Source: Prorocentrum cordatum (Eukaryota; Sar; Dinophyceae; Prorocentrales; Prorocentraceae). Taken from it: a stretch of DNA of 64,000 nt. The first letter of the stretch is position 1, and each line of letters opens with the position of its first letter. Where the stretch lies: NCBI GenBank assembly GCA_963575745.1, contig CAUYUJ010011214.1, forward strand, positions 401,544 to 465,543, read 5' to 3'. The notes under the pieces were generated by a model that was not told where the DNA came from, searched no databases, and worked only from the letters and a program-made list of their open reading frames with translations. The position numbers were made by a program, and so were the translations under genes. Positions 22,355-33,480 of the stretch are shown here, one piece after another.

Positions 22355-22665
22355 CGTTTTTGGCCTCTTGGGGCCCTCTTCGGAGGCCTCTTGGAAGGCC
22401 CTTGGGGCGTCTTGGAGGCCTCTTGGGCTGTCTTGGGGCCCTGTGGGGCGTCTTCGGGCGATCTTTGGCCGTCTCGGGGCCCTCTTGGACCGTCTTGGAG
22501 GCTTCTTGGGGACCTCTTGGCCCGTCCTGGGGCCCTGTAACAGGGCTCCGGCATCTCTGGCCCGACCTTGCTGGGGACTTGCCGGGACCTTGCCGGGGAC
22601 TTGCCGGGACCTTGCCGGGGTACTTCTCGTCCGGGGACCCCCAGGGGCCGCCCCGCGCGCGCGAA
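22355..22665. repeat. gggcctcttg-type block and ttgccgggac units
   Basis: Same family as 20070-20430, ending in about four copies of a ttgccggg(a/g)cc-type unit at 22568-22625. Confidence 0.75.
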
Positions 22666-22674
22666 CTAGAAAAG

Positions 22675-23110
22675 ACTCTATTCCCCGTGAAGACGCTGTT
22701 CCCCGTGAAGACGCTATTCCCCGTGAAGACGTTATTCCCGGTGCTATTCTGGGTGAAGACGCTATTCCGGGTGAAGACGCTGTTCCGGGTGAAGACGCTA
22801 TTCCTTGTGAAGACGCTACTCCTGCTAAAGACGCTATTTCCGCTGAAGACGCTATTCCAGGTGAAGACGCTATTCCGGGTGAAGACGCTATTCGGGGTGA
22901 AGGCGGTGAAGACGCTGTTTCGGGTGAAGACGCTATTCCTGGTGAAGAGGCTATGTCGCTATTCTGGGTGAAGATGCTATTCCGGGTGACGACACTATTC
23001 CTTGGGAAGACGCTTTTCCGGGTGAAAACGCTATTCTGGGTGAAGACGCTATTCCCAGTGAAGACGCTGTTCCGGGCAAAGACGCTATTCCCCGTGAAGA
23101 TGCTCCTTCT
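22675..23110 (+). repeat. 18-bp tandem array (gtgaagacgctattccgg), locus 2
   Basis: About twenty-four diverged 18-base units with the same consensus as 19733-20030. Together with locus 1 it brackets the first 89-bp unit. Confidence 0.9.
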
Positions 23111-23189
23111 CTTCACCAGGCCCAGTATTCAACATGCTCCCCTCCCAAGTGTAATTTGACAATGCTATTTTACTTGCGCTTCCCGTGCC

Positions 23190-23515
23190 TACTTCAACGC
23201 GCGCCCCACTGCTGTGCGACACCCTCTTCTATGCAAGACCCCTCCCCAAATTGATAAAACAAATCCTTAGTGCTTGACATGCCCCATATGCTGTGCAACA
23301 CCCTCTTCTGGGCAAGACCCCTACCTGAGGACCCCTTCCCAAGTTGATTACGAAAGAATCCATGGTGGTTGACGTGCCCCATCTGCTGTGCGGCACCCTC
23401 TGCTAGGCAGGATTCCTCCCCAAGTTGATAAAACAAGCCCGCGATGTTAGACGTGCCCCATGTGTTGCGCGGCGCCCTCTGCTAGGCAAAACCCCTCCCC
23501 AAGTTGATAAAAATT
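23190..23515. repeat. 83-bp tandem array, left part
   Basis: Units contain gacgtgccccatctgctgtg, cggcaccctctgctaggcaa, gacccctccccaagttgat and aaaaaatccttggtgcta. The array is interrupted at about 23515 and resumes at 24848, with the second 89-bp unit in between. Confidence 0.85.
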
Positions 23516-23517
23516 AT

Positions 23518-24846
23518 TCCGGCGAAGGACCCAACCATGTGCAGCTGTGTGTAACGCAGGTGTGGGTATCGTTCTCGGTGAACCTCCCTCTGGGGCCACG
23601 ACGCGTGTGACGGGGGTGCCAAAATTGGCACGGGTACGCCATGCGGACGCTGCCACCGGAACCGTCGTTGCAGCCCCATTTGAGGCCACGAAACGTGTGA
23701 GGGGTGCGCGGAAATGTAGGGTGGAACCACGTGCGGGCGCTGCCACCAGGGCCTTTGGTGGCCGCGAAACGTGGAAACGGTGTGCCGAAGTGGAGAGGGA
23801 ACTGCATGCGGAACCTGCCACTGGGGCCCTGAGTGGAACACTCCATGGGGCCACGAAACGTGTGAGGGGTGCGCCGACATGGAGGGGGGACTGCATGCGG
23901 ACCTGCCACGGGGGCCTTGGGTGGAGCACCCTATGGGGCCGCGGAACGTGCGAGAGGTGCGCGGAGATGGAGGTGGAACTGCATGCGGACCCTGCCACTG
24001 GGGCCTTCGGCGGAGCACCCTATAGGGCCACGAAACGTGTGGTGAGGGGTGCGAAGAAATGGGGATGGAACTGCCTGCGGACCATGCCACTGGGGCCTTC
24101 CGCGGAGCACCCTATGGGGCCACGAAACGTGTGAGAGGTGCGCGGCGGAACACCCAATGGGGCCACGAAACGTGTGAGGGGTGCGCCGAAATGGAAGTGG
24201 AACTGCATGCGGACCCTGCCCCTGGGGCCTTCGGTGGAGCACCCTATGGGACCACGAAACGTGTGAGGGGTGCGCCGAAATGGAGGTGGAACTGCATGCG
24301 GACCCTGCCGCTGGGGCCTTCGGTGGAGCTCCCTATGGGGCCACGAAACGTGTGAGGGGTGCGCCGAAATGGAGGTGGAACTGCATGCGGACCCTGCCAC
24401 TGGGGCCTTCGGTGGAGCACCCTATGGGGCCACGAAACGTGTGAGGGGTGCGCCGAAATGGAAGTGGAACTGCATGCGGACCCTGCCACTGGGGCCTTCG
24501 GCGGAGCACCCTATGGGGCCACGAAACGTGTGAGGGGTGCGCCGAAATGGAGGTGGAACTGCATGCGGACCCTGCCACTGGGGCCTTCGGTGGAGCACCT
24601 TATGGGACCACGAAACGTGTGAGGGGTGCGCCGAAATGGAGGTGGAACTGCATGCGGACCCTGCCGCTGGGGCCTTCGGTGGAGCTCCCTATGGAGCCAC
24701 GAAGCGCTGTAATGGGTGGGTGAAACGCAGGGAGGAGGGAGGAGAGGGAGGAGGAGGGAGGAGGAGGGGGAGGAGGAGGAGAGGAGGAGGACGCGGGGCA
24801 CCGTCTCTTCAAAACGAGGACCCAACACCACAGGATGGTTGGGAAC
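23518..24846 (+). mobile_element. Mobile-looking unit carrying an 89-bp tandem array, copy 2
   Basis: It has the same boundaries as copy 1: ggcgaaggacccaaccat at 23521-23538 and caccacaggatggttggg ending at 24843, with the 9-base inverted pair at 23530-23538 and 24835-24843. It holds about 12-13 array units of 89 bases with a variant core (gcgccgaaatggaggtggaa). It interrupts an 83-bp array: the left flank ends in aagttgataaaa and the right flank resumes with caaatccttggtgg, adjacent parts of one 83-bp unit. That is direct evidence of insertion. No coding capacity. Confidence 0.6.
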
Positions 24847-24847
24847 A

Positions 24848-25590
24848 AATCCTTGGTGGTATTACTGGGCGGCGCCCTCTGCTAGGCAAGACCCAAATTG
24901 ATTGAAAATGAACGCTTGGTGCTAGACGTGCCCCATTTGCAGTGTGGCACCTTCTCCTGGGCAATGGCCCTCCCCAAGTTGCTTTAAAAAAATCCTTGGT
25001 GCTAGACGTGCCCCATCTGCAGTGTGGCACCCTTTGTTGGGCAATGGCCCTCCCCAAGTTGATTAAAAAAGAATGCTTGGTGCTAGGCGTGCCCCACCTG
25101 CTGTGCGGTATCTTCTGCTAGGCAAGACCCCTCCCCATGTGGATTTCAACAAACATCCTTGGTGCTAGACGTGCCCCATCTGGTGAACGGCACCATCTGA
25201 AAGGCAAGACCCCTCGCCAAGTTGATTTAAACATAATATTTGGTGCTAGACGTGCCTCATCTGCTGTGTGGCACCGTTTGTTAGGCAATGGCCCTCCCCA
25301 AGTTGATCAAAAAAAGAAGGAAATTCCTTGGTGCTAGTCGTTCCCAACCTGTTGCGCGGCACCTTCTGATGGGCACCTTCTGCAAACATAATCCCTGGTG
25401 CTAGACATGCGTTTTGCTGTGCGGCACCCTGTGATAGGCAAGACCCCTCGCCAAGTTGATTAAAAAAGAATCCTTGGTGCTAGCCCCTTTGCTGTGCGGT
25501 ACTCTCTGATTGGCAAGAGCCCTCCCCAAGTTGATTACACACTAATCATTGGTGTTAGGTGTGCCCCACCTGCTGTGCGGCACGAGAAAC
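24848..25590. repeat. 83-bp tandem array, right part
   Basis: About eight diverged units of the same family as 23190-23515, some shortened. It ends near 25590, where unrelated G+C-rich sequence begins. Confidence 0.85.
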
Positions 25591-25920
25591 TTCTCAAGAG
25601 ACCCCAGAACGAACATCCAGGAGGCCTTGGGCCTGCAACCCAGCCCCCATCGGGTGGCGGCGGCCGGCGGCGGCGGGGGCGGCCGACGAGAACAGGTTTC
25701 TCGTCGGGCTCTTGGAAGCTGCTTTGAAGCCTCCTGGGGGGCCGTTTTGGGGCCTCCTAGGGCCTCGTTTGGTCTTCTTGGGGGCCTCATGGGGCCTCCT
25801 GGGTGTTTCTCGAGGCCTCCCGGGACCTTCTTGAGGCGGAATGCCCCAGGAGCCCGCAGTATGGATCCGTTGGAAGCGTGTCACCGGTGCGGCGCGGTCC
25901 GGGCGGCTTCACAATCTTTG
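25591..25920. other. No gene recognised; short ggcctcctgg repeats
   Basis: Contains a cggcggc run at about 25660 and a gggcctcctggg block at 25730-25840 related to the array at 20070. No domain in any frame. Confidence 0.5.
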
Positions 25921-25924
25921 TTGT

Positions 25925-26272
25925 GATTAACGTATGTGCTTGTAGATTGGTCCTTTCCTGGGGTTTCCTGGGGCCTCCGGAGCTTCTTGCGGCTTTCTGA
26001 GGCTTCCTGGAGTCTCTGGAGCCTCTTGGGGCCTCCCGGGGCTCCCCGGGGCTTCCTGGGACCTCCTGGTGCCTTCTGGGGTTGTCTTGGCCCCTCCCGG
26101 TGCCTCCTGGAGCTGTCTTGGCCCTCTCCTGGGGCGCGAATCCTTTGTGTTAAACGTATGTGCCAATATATTGGCCTTCTCTTGGGGCACGAATCCGTTG
26201 TGTTTCACGTATGTGCCTATAGATTGGCCTACTCTTGGGGCACGATTGTTTAGTGTGTTTACGTGCGTGCTT
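25925..26272. repeat. ggcttcctgg block and ~58-bp unit array, locus 1
   Basis: A short-repeat block (25960-26130) lies between units of about 58 bases that contain acgtatgtgcctatagattg, gcc(t/c)(t/a)ctc(t/c)tggggcacg and aatcc(t/g)ttgtgtt. The same unit forms a longer array at 33720-34260. Confidence 0.7.
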
Positions 26273-26275
26273 ATA

Positions 26276-26330
26276 GTTATATATATATATATATATATAC
26301 TAGAACCACGCGCGCGCTTCGCGCGCGCTT
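26276..26330. repeat. AT microsatellite followed by a GCGCGCG hairpin
   Basis: About ten ta dinucleotides are followed by gcgcgcg-cttcg-cgcgcgc, a 7-bp stem with a five-base loop, at about 26312-26330. A similar AT run lies at 33663-33698 beside the other 58-bp array. Confidence 0.7.
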
Positions 26331-26524
26331 AGGTTCTGTCGAGTCACAGACCAGGAATCGTTGTGAGAAGAAATTGGTGACGCGAAGTCGAAGCCAATGT
26401 GGCGTTAATCTAGCGGCCCATATCGGGCAAAAATCGGCAATCTGGCGGGGGAGCCAGCGAGGTAACAACCTGGCCACGCCAGAGTGGCGCTGGATCCCAA
26501 GGCAATCTGTTAGTCTGGCCTTCG

Positions 26525-26660
26525 GCTACCCAGGAGAAGGGCGAGACTCCCTCCTTCTCCTCCCTCCTCCCTCCTCCCTCCTTATCCTCCTCCTGCTCCT
26601 CCTCCTCCTCCTCCTCCGCCTCCTCCTCCTCCTCCTTCTCCTGCTGCTCCTCCTCCGGGT
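26525..26660. repeat. CTC/CTT pyrimidine tract
   Basis: Dense ctc triplets on the plus strand. Leu-rich plus and Glu-rich minus frames are artefacts. Confidence 0.85.
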
Positions 26661-27180
26661 GAACTGGATGCATTGGGGGGCCATATGAGCGAACCGTTAG
26701 AACCGTTATTTCCACGACCGAAGCTGAGTCCAGGCAAGGATCTGCTCTCTCAAGCCCGCACGCGGCATTGACAAAGCAGGCAAGTTCCAACCGCCCTGAT
26801 CGGTTAGAGCGAGGAGGGGGAGGAGGAGGACGCGGAGGAGGAGGAGGAGGAGGAGGAGGAGCAAGAGTACGTTGAGGAGGAGAAGGGCGTTACTTGACTC
26901 TCGTGCCAGCTGCGCGCGGCTCTCTGCGCAAGGGATGGCGATATGAGAATATATTTAGCTTGCCTGGGGATGCCCCTTCTGCCTCCTCCCTTCTCTCTCA
27001 TGAGCATGGCCTCGTCCCTGTCGTCCCGCTTGCTAGTCCTCCTGCCTGAATCCTGCGTCCTCCTCCTCCTCCTCGTTCTTCTCTCCCTCCTCCTCCTCCT
27101 CTTTCCCCACTTGCCACCTCCACCACCACCACCACCGTATCTTCCGTTTCCTCACTGCCCAAGCCGCCACACGACAGAAG
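26661..27180. other. No gene recognised; GGA and CTC tracts
   Basis: Includes a GGA run at about 26810-26870 and a CTC run at about 27056-27145. The sequence between is short and without a domain pattern. Confidence 0.5.
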
Positions 27181-27511
27181 GCACGCGACAGCTCTCAGCG
27201 CGGCCAGTTATCTGGCAATCCGCCCCCGCCGACGCAAGGTGTAAGCGCGACGCCATATCTGTAGTGGTGCATGATATACGTACACGTAAGTGGTCGGAGT
27301 GTATGTATGTTTTGAGTTTGGCTGACGTGAGTTTGCGATGTTTGGGGTTTGCGGGATTGCGCCAGCGTGACTGAGAGCACGGGGTTAATCTTCTCGGCGC
27401 GGCAACCGTTGCAAGATCTACCGTAAGGATAATGAATCCGCAGCCCGCTCGAGGTGTGCGCGCGTATGAGACATTCAATTGTTTGGTACCTGTGGCTCAC
27501 CGTGTGTTTTC

Positions 27512-28048
27512 TCAAGCAGATGGTCCGGTGTGGACACTCGGAAACGGAAGGAATGGCCACATTGTCCCAACCGGCGTCGTTCGACCTGAAGTGTCGGTGG
27601 GAGGTCGTGTGTGTGTGACGTTGTAGGGCGGGGGAAATCGCGAAGCGGCGTTGCTCTCTCGAAGTTCGCTGGCCCGGTCAGCAAGGCACTCTGCTGTCTG
27701 GTCCGCCATCGCATCGTAGAAGCGAAGCAAGGGCGTTCTGGTAGCTTCGAAGTCGAAGCCAGTCACAATAGGTATGAAGCGTCCTAAACCTCGTTTCGTG
27801 GATGGGCGGAGGGGGGCAACTGACGCGTGAACGCCTCCAAGCAGCATGCCCGCGTTCTGGGCATTGCGGCAGAATGTGCCAAAGGCGAACAGATAAGCTA
27901 GGCACGCTCGGGTTACCCCTGGCGCCGCGTAAGTCACTGCGACCGCCAGGTTGCACAACATCAGAGGCCAGTCAGTGTCCGCTCGCTTCGCATTGGAAGC
28001 TACCGCGCACTGGAAACAAGTCGGCGCGATGGCAGCCAGAGGATACAA
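27512..28048 (-). CDS. Possible hypothetical protein, unrecognised (178 aa)
   Basis: This minus-strand frame runs through one of the few stretches in the first 40 kb that is neither repetitive nor triplet-biased. Residues 1-115 have mixed composition (CNLAVAVTYAAPGVTRACLA, FAFGTFCRNAQNAGMLLGG, GRFIPIVTGFDFEATRTPLL). The last 45 residues are Pro/Thr-rich and less convincing. The opposite strand also has open frames, the longest 134 codons. I recognise no domain, no leader sequence precedes it and no splice sites were assessed. It may be an exon of a larger gene or chance. Confidence 0.2.
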   Translation of the reverse strand: MYPLAAIAPTCFQCAVASNAKRADTDWPLMLCNLAVAVTYAAPGVTRACLAYLFAFGTFCRNAQNAGMLLGGVHASVAPLRPSTKRGLGRFIPIVTGFDFEATRTPLLRFYDAMADQTAECLADRASELRESNAASRFPPPYNVTHTRPPTDTSGRTTPVGTMWPFLPFPSVHTGPSA

Positions 28049-28520
28049 TCCTTACTATACGGTCCTCGTGGCGCGTCGTCGACGACGTCGCTGCAACCGT
28101 CGCCGTGGTCGTCGAGCTGCCAGCGCCGACGTCGACATCGTCCGCCGCGTCGGCGTCCAGGTCGTCGAGAGGGAAACATAAGAAAGCGGAACAGCGATTC
28201 ACGTGACTTCGACGTCGAACGCTAGGAAGGAAGGAAAGGGATGACAATCGAAAAGAAAAACTAACGTTGACGACGAGAGGGAAGAAAGGGCGAACATGGC
28301 GGAATGGCGGCGGCCGACGCAGTGTTTGGGAACGGATCTGGTGCGGTGGTTGAGGAAAAGTCCCGCGCCCATCCAGGCGTTCGCCTCAAGGCTGCTGGAA
28401 CCAACTCTTCGCTAAAGAACCGCCGACCCTGGCAGGGTCTCCCGGGTTTGCGAGCTCTCGTCCGTCAACGTTACGTCGCCTCCGGAGGTCGTTTATGGCG
28501 CAAAGCACCCCACAACGCGG
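28049..28520. other. No gene recognised
   Basis: Includes a cgtcgacgacgtcgctgc-type triplet patch at 28075-28165. No supported gene. Confidence 0.4.
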
Positions 28521-28524
28521 GCCC

Positions 28525-29325
28525 AAGACTGCTCCGAGAGAGCTCCAAGAAGGCCCCAGGAGTGCTCGAGAGAGCTCCACGGGTGACCACGGGGGCCTTT
28601 ACCCCCTCCTCCCTCCTCTTCATCCTCCTCCTCCTCCTCCTCCTCCTCCTCGTCCTCCTCCTCCTCCTCCTTCCTCCTCCTCCTCCTGCCTCTCTCCAGG
28701 GGAATGAAAACCAGGGGATACCTCACGGAGAGCCCAAAGCTTCCCACAACATGGTCTCAAGACAGCCACGAGAGAGTTCCAAGAAGGCTCCAGGAAGGTT
28801 CCAGGTCCGCCCCAGCATCGGTCACGCGAAAGAGTTCTCGCGTGACCGATCTTGGGTCTTTGTTTCAGCCACCTTTGAACTCATAAAGGAATCCACGACG
28901 GCTCCAAGACGGCTCCGAAAATGCCCCAAGAGGGACTCAAGAGGGCCCCAAGGGAGCCCAAACATCGGTCACGCGAAAGAGCGTTCGCGCGACCGATACG
29001 AGACCCCTTTTTTTCCTACTTGGAGTCCCACTGGGGGTCGAAAGTGGCCCCAAAAGCCACTCGAGAGAGTCCTAACAGGACCCCGAGGGAGCTCCAAGGT
29101 CGCCCAAGAGCGACCCAACAGGGTTCCAAGAGGGCTCCAACATCGGTCACGCCAAAGAGTTCCTGCGTGACCGATCTGAGGATTTTTTTCTGCCGTCTTC
29201 GACATCCGGTGGGGGCCGAAACTGGACCCAAGAGAGGCTCCAGAGAGCCCTAACAGAACCTCAAGAGGGCTCCACGGGTGCCCAACACGGCCTTGAGGAA
29301 GCTTTGAAACCCCTCCCGTAAGGGC
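28525..29325. repeat. Degenerate ~150-180-bp repeats with a recurrent hairpin
   Basis: Units are rich in agagggctccaag and end with a catcggtcacgc hairpin followed by a T-rich run. Hairpins: 28817-28829 with 28838-28850 (13 bp, perfect, 8-base loop); 28964-28977 with 28984-28997 (14 positions, one G-T); 29142-29152 with 29165-29175 (11 bp). A fourth half arm (ggtcggtcacgcgaa) occurs at about 29730. A CTC tract at 28610-28690 interrupts the series. No gene is supported. Confidence 0.65.
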
Positions 29326-29419
29326 TCCATGTCGAGAGGGGTGCGGCCCACGCGCTCTCGGCGGCGGCGGCGGCAAAGTGTGCCTCGAGACGGCCACTGC
29401 GTTCAGACTCCGGAGAGGG

Positions 29420-29555
29420 GTCCGACTCCTCTTCTGCCTCCGCCTCCACCTCTTCCTCTGCCGCCTTCCTCCTGCTCCTCCGCTCCCTCCTCCCCCGCCT
29501 CGTCCTCTTCCTCCTGCTCCTCCTCCTCCTCCTCCTCCTCCTCCTCCTCCTCCGG
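29420..29555. repeat. CTC pyrimidine tract
   Basis: Plus-strand ctc/cct triplets. A second tract of the same kind lies at 29740-29840. Confidence 0.85.
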
Positions 29556-29739
29556 GCGCTCTTGGCAATCTTGGAGCCTTCTTGGGAGCTGTTTAGAGCT
29601 CACTCGAGACCTGTTGGGCGCACTTGGAGTCCTTTCGGGTTTCTGTTAGGGCTCTCTCGACGGCCTCGTGGGGCCACTTTCGGCCCCCACTGGGACTCCA
29701 AGGTGGCAAAAAAATTGGTCTCGGGTCGGTCACGCGAAC

Positions 29740-29840
29740 GTCCTCCTCTTCCTCCTCCTCCCTCTCCTCCTCCTCCTCCTCCTCCTCCTCCTCCTCCTCC
29801 TCCTCCTCCTCCTCCTCCTCCTCCTCCTCGTCTTCCTCCT
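29740..29840. repeat. CTC pyrimidine tract
   Basis: An almost uninterrupted ctc run of about 70 bases with flanking interruptions. Confidence 0.9.
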
Positions 29841-29879
29841 CATCCTCGTCCTTTCCCGAGCCATACAATAACAACTTGC

Positions 29880-30770
29880 GTGGAATCCCTCTCGGGCCCA
29901 TCTTGGGGCTCTCTTGGGCCGCCTGTGGAGCCTCTTGTGATTTTGTGGGGGGCCTCGTCCCGTCGCTCGCTGGGAGTTTGACGTAGCTTCTCGGGAGCCT
30001 CTGAACCTGTCGGGGGCCTCCTGGAAGCAGGTTCGAAGCATTTTGGGGGCCGATTTGGGGCTTCTCGGGGCCTCCTTTGGGCCTCTTGGGGGTCTCCTGG
30101 GGCCTCTTGAGGGGCCTCCTTGGGGCCTCCTGGCGGCCTCTTGGGGCGGAAGGCTCGAGCTTGCGGTTCGTGGTCCCCCTCTGGGCCCCCTCTTGGGCCC
30201 GTCTTGGGGCCCTCTTGGGCCATCTTGGGCGCCTCTTGGGCCGTCTTGGGGCCCTCTTGGGCTGTCCTGGGGCCCTCTTGGAAGCTTCTTGGGCCGTCTT
30301 GGGGCGGTCTTGGGCGCCTCTTGGGCCGTCCTGTAACGTCGGAAAGCCCAAAAGGCGACTTTGTGAAAAATGTACGTTTTACGAAGGGAATGGGTCAATT
30401 TTTGCGTCTAGGGGCCCTCTTGGGACGCATGTTGGAGGCTTCTTGGGGCGTCTTGGGGGCGTCCTTGGACGTCTGGGGTCTCCTGGGGCCTCTTGAGGGG
30501 CCTCCTGGGGGCCTCCTGGCGGCCTCTTGGGGCGGAAGGCTCGAGCTTGCGGTTCGTGGTCCCCCTCTGGGCCCCCTCTTGGGCCCGTCTTGGGGCCCTC
30601 TTGGGCCATCTTGGGCGCCTCTTGGGCCGTCTTGGGGCCCTCTTGGGCTGTCCTGGGGCCCTCTTGGAAGCTTCCTGGGCCGTCTTGGGGCGGTCTTGGG
30701 CGCCTCTTGGGCCGTCCTGTAACGTCGGAAAGCCCAAAAGGCGACTTTGTGAAAAATGTACGTTTTTACC
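29880..30770. repeat. ~390-bp tandem duplication, units A and B
   Basis: Unit A (about 30040-30385) and unit B (about 30386-30770) share nearly all of ggggcggaaggctcgagctt, gcggttcgtggtccccctct, then the gggccctcttgggcc run. Both end in the same sequence around gtaacgtcggaaagcccaaa, aggcgactttgtgaaaaatg, then tacgttttta(c). Units C and D of the same family are at 32990-33480, so the series is split by about 2.2 kb. Leu/Gly/Ser frames are artefacts. Confidence 0.85.
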
Positions 30771-30899
30771 TAACAGCGAAGACTGATAGGTTTCTAATAG
30801 ACTAAAAAGAGAGCAGCACATTACTCCACAGGGGGGTCTGGGCAGCCGTTGGGGACGAGTTGGGGTTTGCCGGCGGGGATCGTTTTTCGCATACAGTCA

Positions 30900-31318
30900 G
30901 ACACTTTGTGCTCTTCGACCTCCCAGAACTCCATTCCCGGGCCACATTCTGAATGCCCGGAGCCAACTGTAGGCCACTTCGTGCTCTTCGAGTTCCCAGA
31001 ACTCCATTCCCGGGCCACATTTTGGATGCCCGGAGCCAACTGTAGGCCACTTCGTGGTCTTCGAGTTCCCAGAACTCCATTCCTGGGCATGATTTTGAAT
31101 GCCCGGAGCCAACTGTAGGCCACTTCGTGGTGTTCGAGTTCCCAGAACTCCATTCCTGGGCATGATTTTGAATGCCCGGAGCCAACTGTAGGCCACTTCG
31201 TGGTGTTCGAGTTCCCAGAACTCCATTCCTGGGCATGATTTTGAATGCCCGGAGCCAACTGTAGGCCATTTCGTGTTCTTCGAGTTCCCAGAACTCCATT
31301 CCCGGGCCACACTTTGAA
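30900..31318. repeat. 73-bp tandem array, six units
   Basis: cagaactccattcc recurs at 30924, 30997, 31070, 31143, 31216 and 31289, exactly 73 bases apart. Each unit continues with gggc(c/a)(a/t), gaatgcccggagccaactgt and aggccacttcgtg. Minus-strand frames with repeated NGVLGTR and QLAPGIQN are translations. Confidence 0.95.
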
Positions 31319-32845
31319 TGCTGAGGCAGGCTGATGCTGAGGCTGAGGCAGGCAGGCTGAGGCTGAAGGCAGACTGAGGCGAGGCTGAAGGCAGACTGAG
31401 GCTGAGGCTGAAGCAGGCTGAGGCTGAGGCTGAGGCAGGCTGAGGCTGAGGCTGAGGCAGGCTGAGGCAGGCTGAGGCTGAGGCTGAGGCTGATGCAGGC
31501 TGAGGCTGAGGCAGGCTGAGGCTGAGGCCGAGGCTGAAGGCAGACTGAGGCTGAGGCTGAAGCAGGCTGAGGCTGAGGCTGAGGCAGGCTGAGGCTGAGG
31601 CTGAGGCAGGCTGATGCTGAGGCAGGCTGAGGCTGAGGCTGAGGCTGATGCAGGCTGAGGCTGAGGCAGGCTGAGGCTGAGGCCGAGGCTGAAGGCAGAC
31701 TGAGGCTGAGGCTGAAGCAGGCTGAGGCTGAGGCTGAGGCTGAGGCTGAGGCTGAGGCTGAGGCTGAGGCTGATGCTGAGGCAGGCTGAGGCTGAGGCTG
31801 AGGCTGATGCAGGCTGAGGCTGAGGCAGGCTGAGGCTGAGGCCGAGGCTGAAGGCAGACTGAGGCTGAGGCTGAAGCAGGCTGAGGCTGAGGCTGAGGCA
31901 GGCTGAGGCTGAGGCTGAGGCAGGCAGGCTGATGCTGAGGCAGGCTGAGGCTGAGGCTGAGGCTGATGCAGGCTGAGGCTGAGGCAGGCTGAGGCTGAGG
32001 CCGAGGCTGAAGGCAGACTGAGGCTGAGGCTGAAGCAGGCTGAGGCTGAGGCTGAGGCAGGCTGAGGCTGAGGCTGAGGCAGGCTGATGCTGAGGCAGGC
32101 TGAGGCTGAGGCTGAGGCTGATGCAGGCTGAGGCTGAGGCAGGCTGAGGCTGAGGCCGAGGCTGAAGGCAGACTGAGGCTGAGGCTGAAGCAGGCTGAGG
32201 CTGAGGCTGAGGCAGGCTGAGGCTGAGGCTGAGGCAGGTTGAGGCTGAGGCAGGCTGAGGCTGAGGCTGAGGCTGAGGCAGGCTGAGGCTGAGGCAGGCT
32301 GAGGCTGAGGCCGAGGCTGAAGGCAAACTCAGGCTGAGGCTGAAGCAGGCTGAGGCTGAGGCTGAGGCAGGCTGAGGCTGAGGCTGAGGCAGGCTGATGC
32401 TGAGGCAGGCTGTGGCTGAGGCTGAGGCTGATGCAGGCTGAGGGTGAGGCAGGCTGAGGCTGAGGCCGAGGCCGACGGCAGACTGAGGCTGAGGCTGAAG
32501 CAGGCTGAGGCTGAGGCAGAGGCAGGCTGAGGCTGAGGCTGAGGCAGGCTGATGCTGAGGCAGGCTGAGGCTGAGGCTGAGGCTGATGCAGGGTGAGGCT
32601 GAGGCAGGCTGAGGCCGAGGCTGAAGGCAGACTGATGTTGAGGCTGAAGCAGGCTGAGGGCGAGGCTGAGGCAGGCTGAGGCTGATGCAGGCTGAGGGTG
32701 AGGCTGAGGCAGGCTGAGGCCGAGGCTGAAGGCAGACTGATGTTGAGGCTGAAGCAGGCTGAGGGCGAGGCTGAGGCAGGCTGAGGCTGAGGCAGGCTGA
32801 GGCTGAGGCTGAGGCAGGCTGAGGCTGAGGCTGTGACTGCGACTG
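31319..32845. repeat. ggctga hexamer array, ~1.5 kb, with higher-order units
   Basis: Built from ggctga, ggcaggctga and gctgatgca variants. A larger unit of about 180 bases, marked by gaggccgaggctgaaggcag followed by actgagg, recurs about eight times. The long minus-strand frames (501 and 661 codons, with SLSLSLPQPQPQ) are translations of the hexamer. The array loses register at about 32830 in gactgcgactgc. Confidence 0.95.
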
Positions 32846-32989
32846 CTGTTGCCACTGCGACTGCCATCGCGAATGCGACCACGACTGCGAGAACAGCAGA
32901 ATTCTACAACAGGATTCTTATCTGAATCTTAAGGGGAATGCTTCCAGATATGCTCCTACACATCGCTGTTAGGTTGCTTTGCCGGGATA

Positions 32990-33480
32990 ATACGAAGGGA
33001 ATGGGTCAATTTTTGCGTCTAGGGGCCCTCTTGGGACGCATGTTGGAGGCTTCTTGGGGCGTCTTGGGGGCGTCCTTGGACGTCTGGGGTCTCCTGGGGC
33101 CTCTTGAGGGGCCTCCTGGGGGCCTCCTGGCGGCCTCTTGGGGCGGAAGGCTCGAGCTTGCGGTTCGTGGTCCCCCTCTGGGCCCCCTCTTGGGCCCGTC
33201 TTGGGGCCCTCTTGGGCCATCTTGGGCGCCTCTTGGGCCGTCTTGGGGCCCTCTTGGGCTGTCCTGGGGCCCTCTTGGAAGCTTCTTGGGCCGTCTTGGG
33301 GCGGTCTTGGGCGCCTCTTGGGCCGTCCTGTAACGTCGGAAAGCCCAAAAGGCAACTTTGTTGGAAATGTACGTTTTACGAAGGGAATGGGCAAATTTTT
33401 GCGTCTAGGGGCCCTCTTGGGACGCATGTTGGAGGCTTCTTGGGGCCTCTTGGGGGCGTCCTTGGACGTCTGGAGGCCAT
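32990..33480. repeat. ~390-bp tandem duplication, units C and partial D
   Basis: Unit C (about 32992-33378) is almost identical to unit B, and partial unit D starts at about 33379. Unit C starts with gaagggaatgggtcaatttt, as unit B does. The intervening 73-bp and hexamer arrays therefore lie within one former tandem series. Confidence 0.85.

Noticed and set aside
31319-32845. CRISPR array
   Set aside because: Units are contiguous or vary by mutation. There are no unique spacers between conserved repeats here or in any other array of the window.
30821-32882. Minus-strand proteins of 501 and 661 residues rich in Ser, Leu, Pro and Gln
   Set aside because: They are direct translations of the ggctga hexamer and 73-bp arrays.
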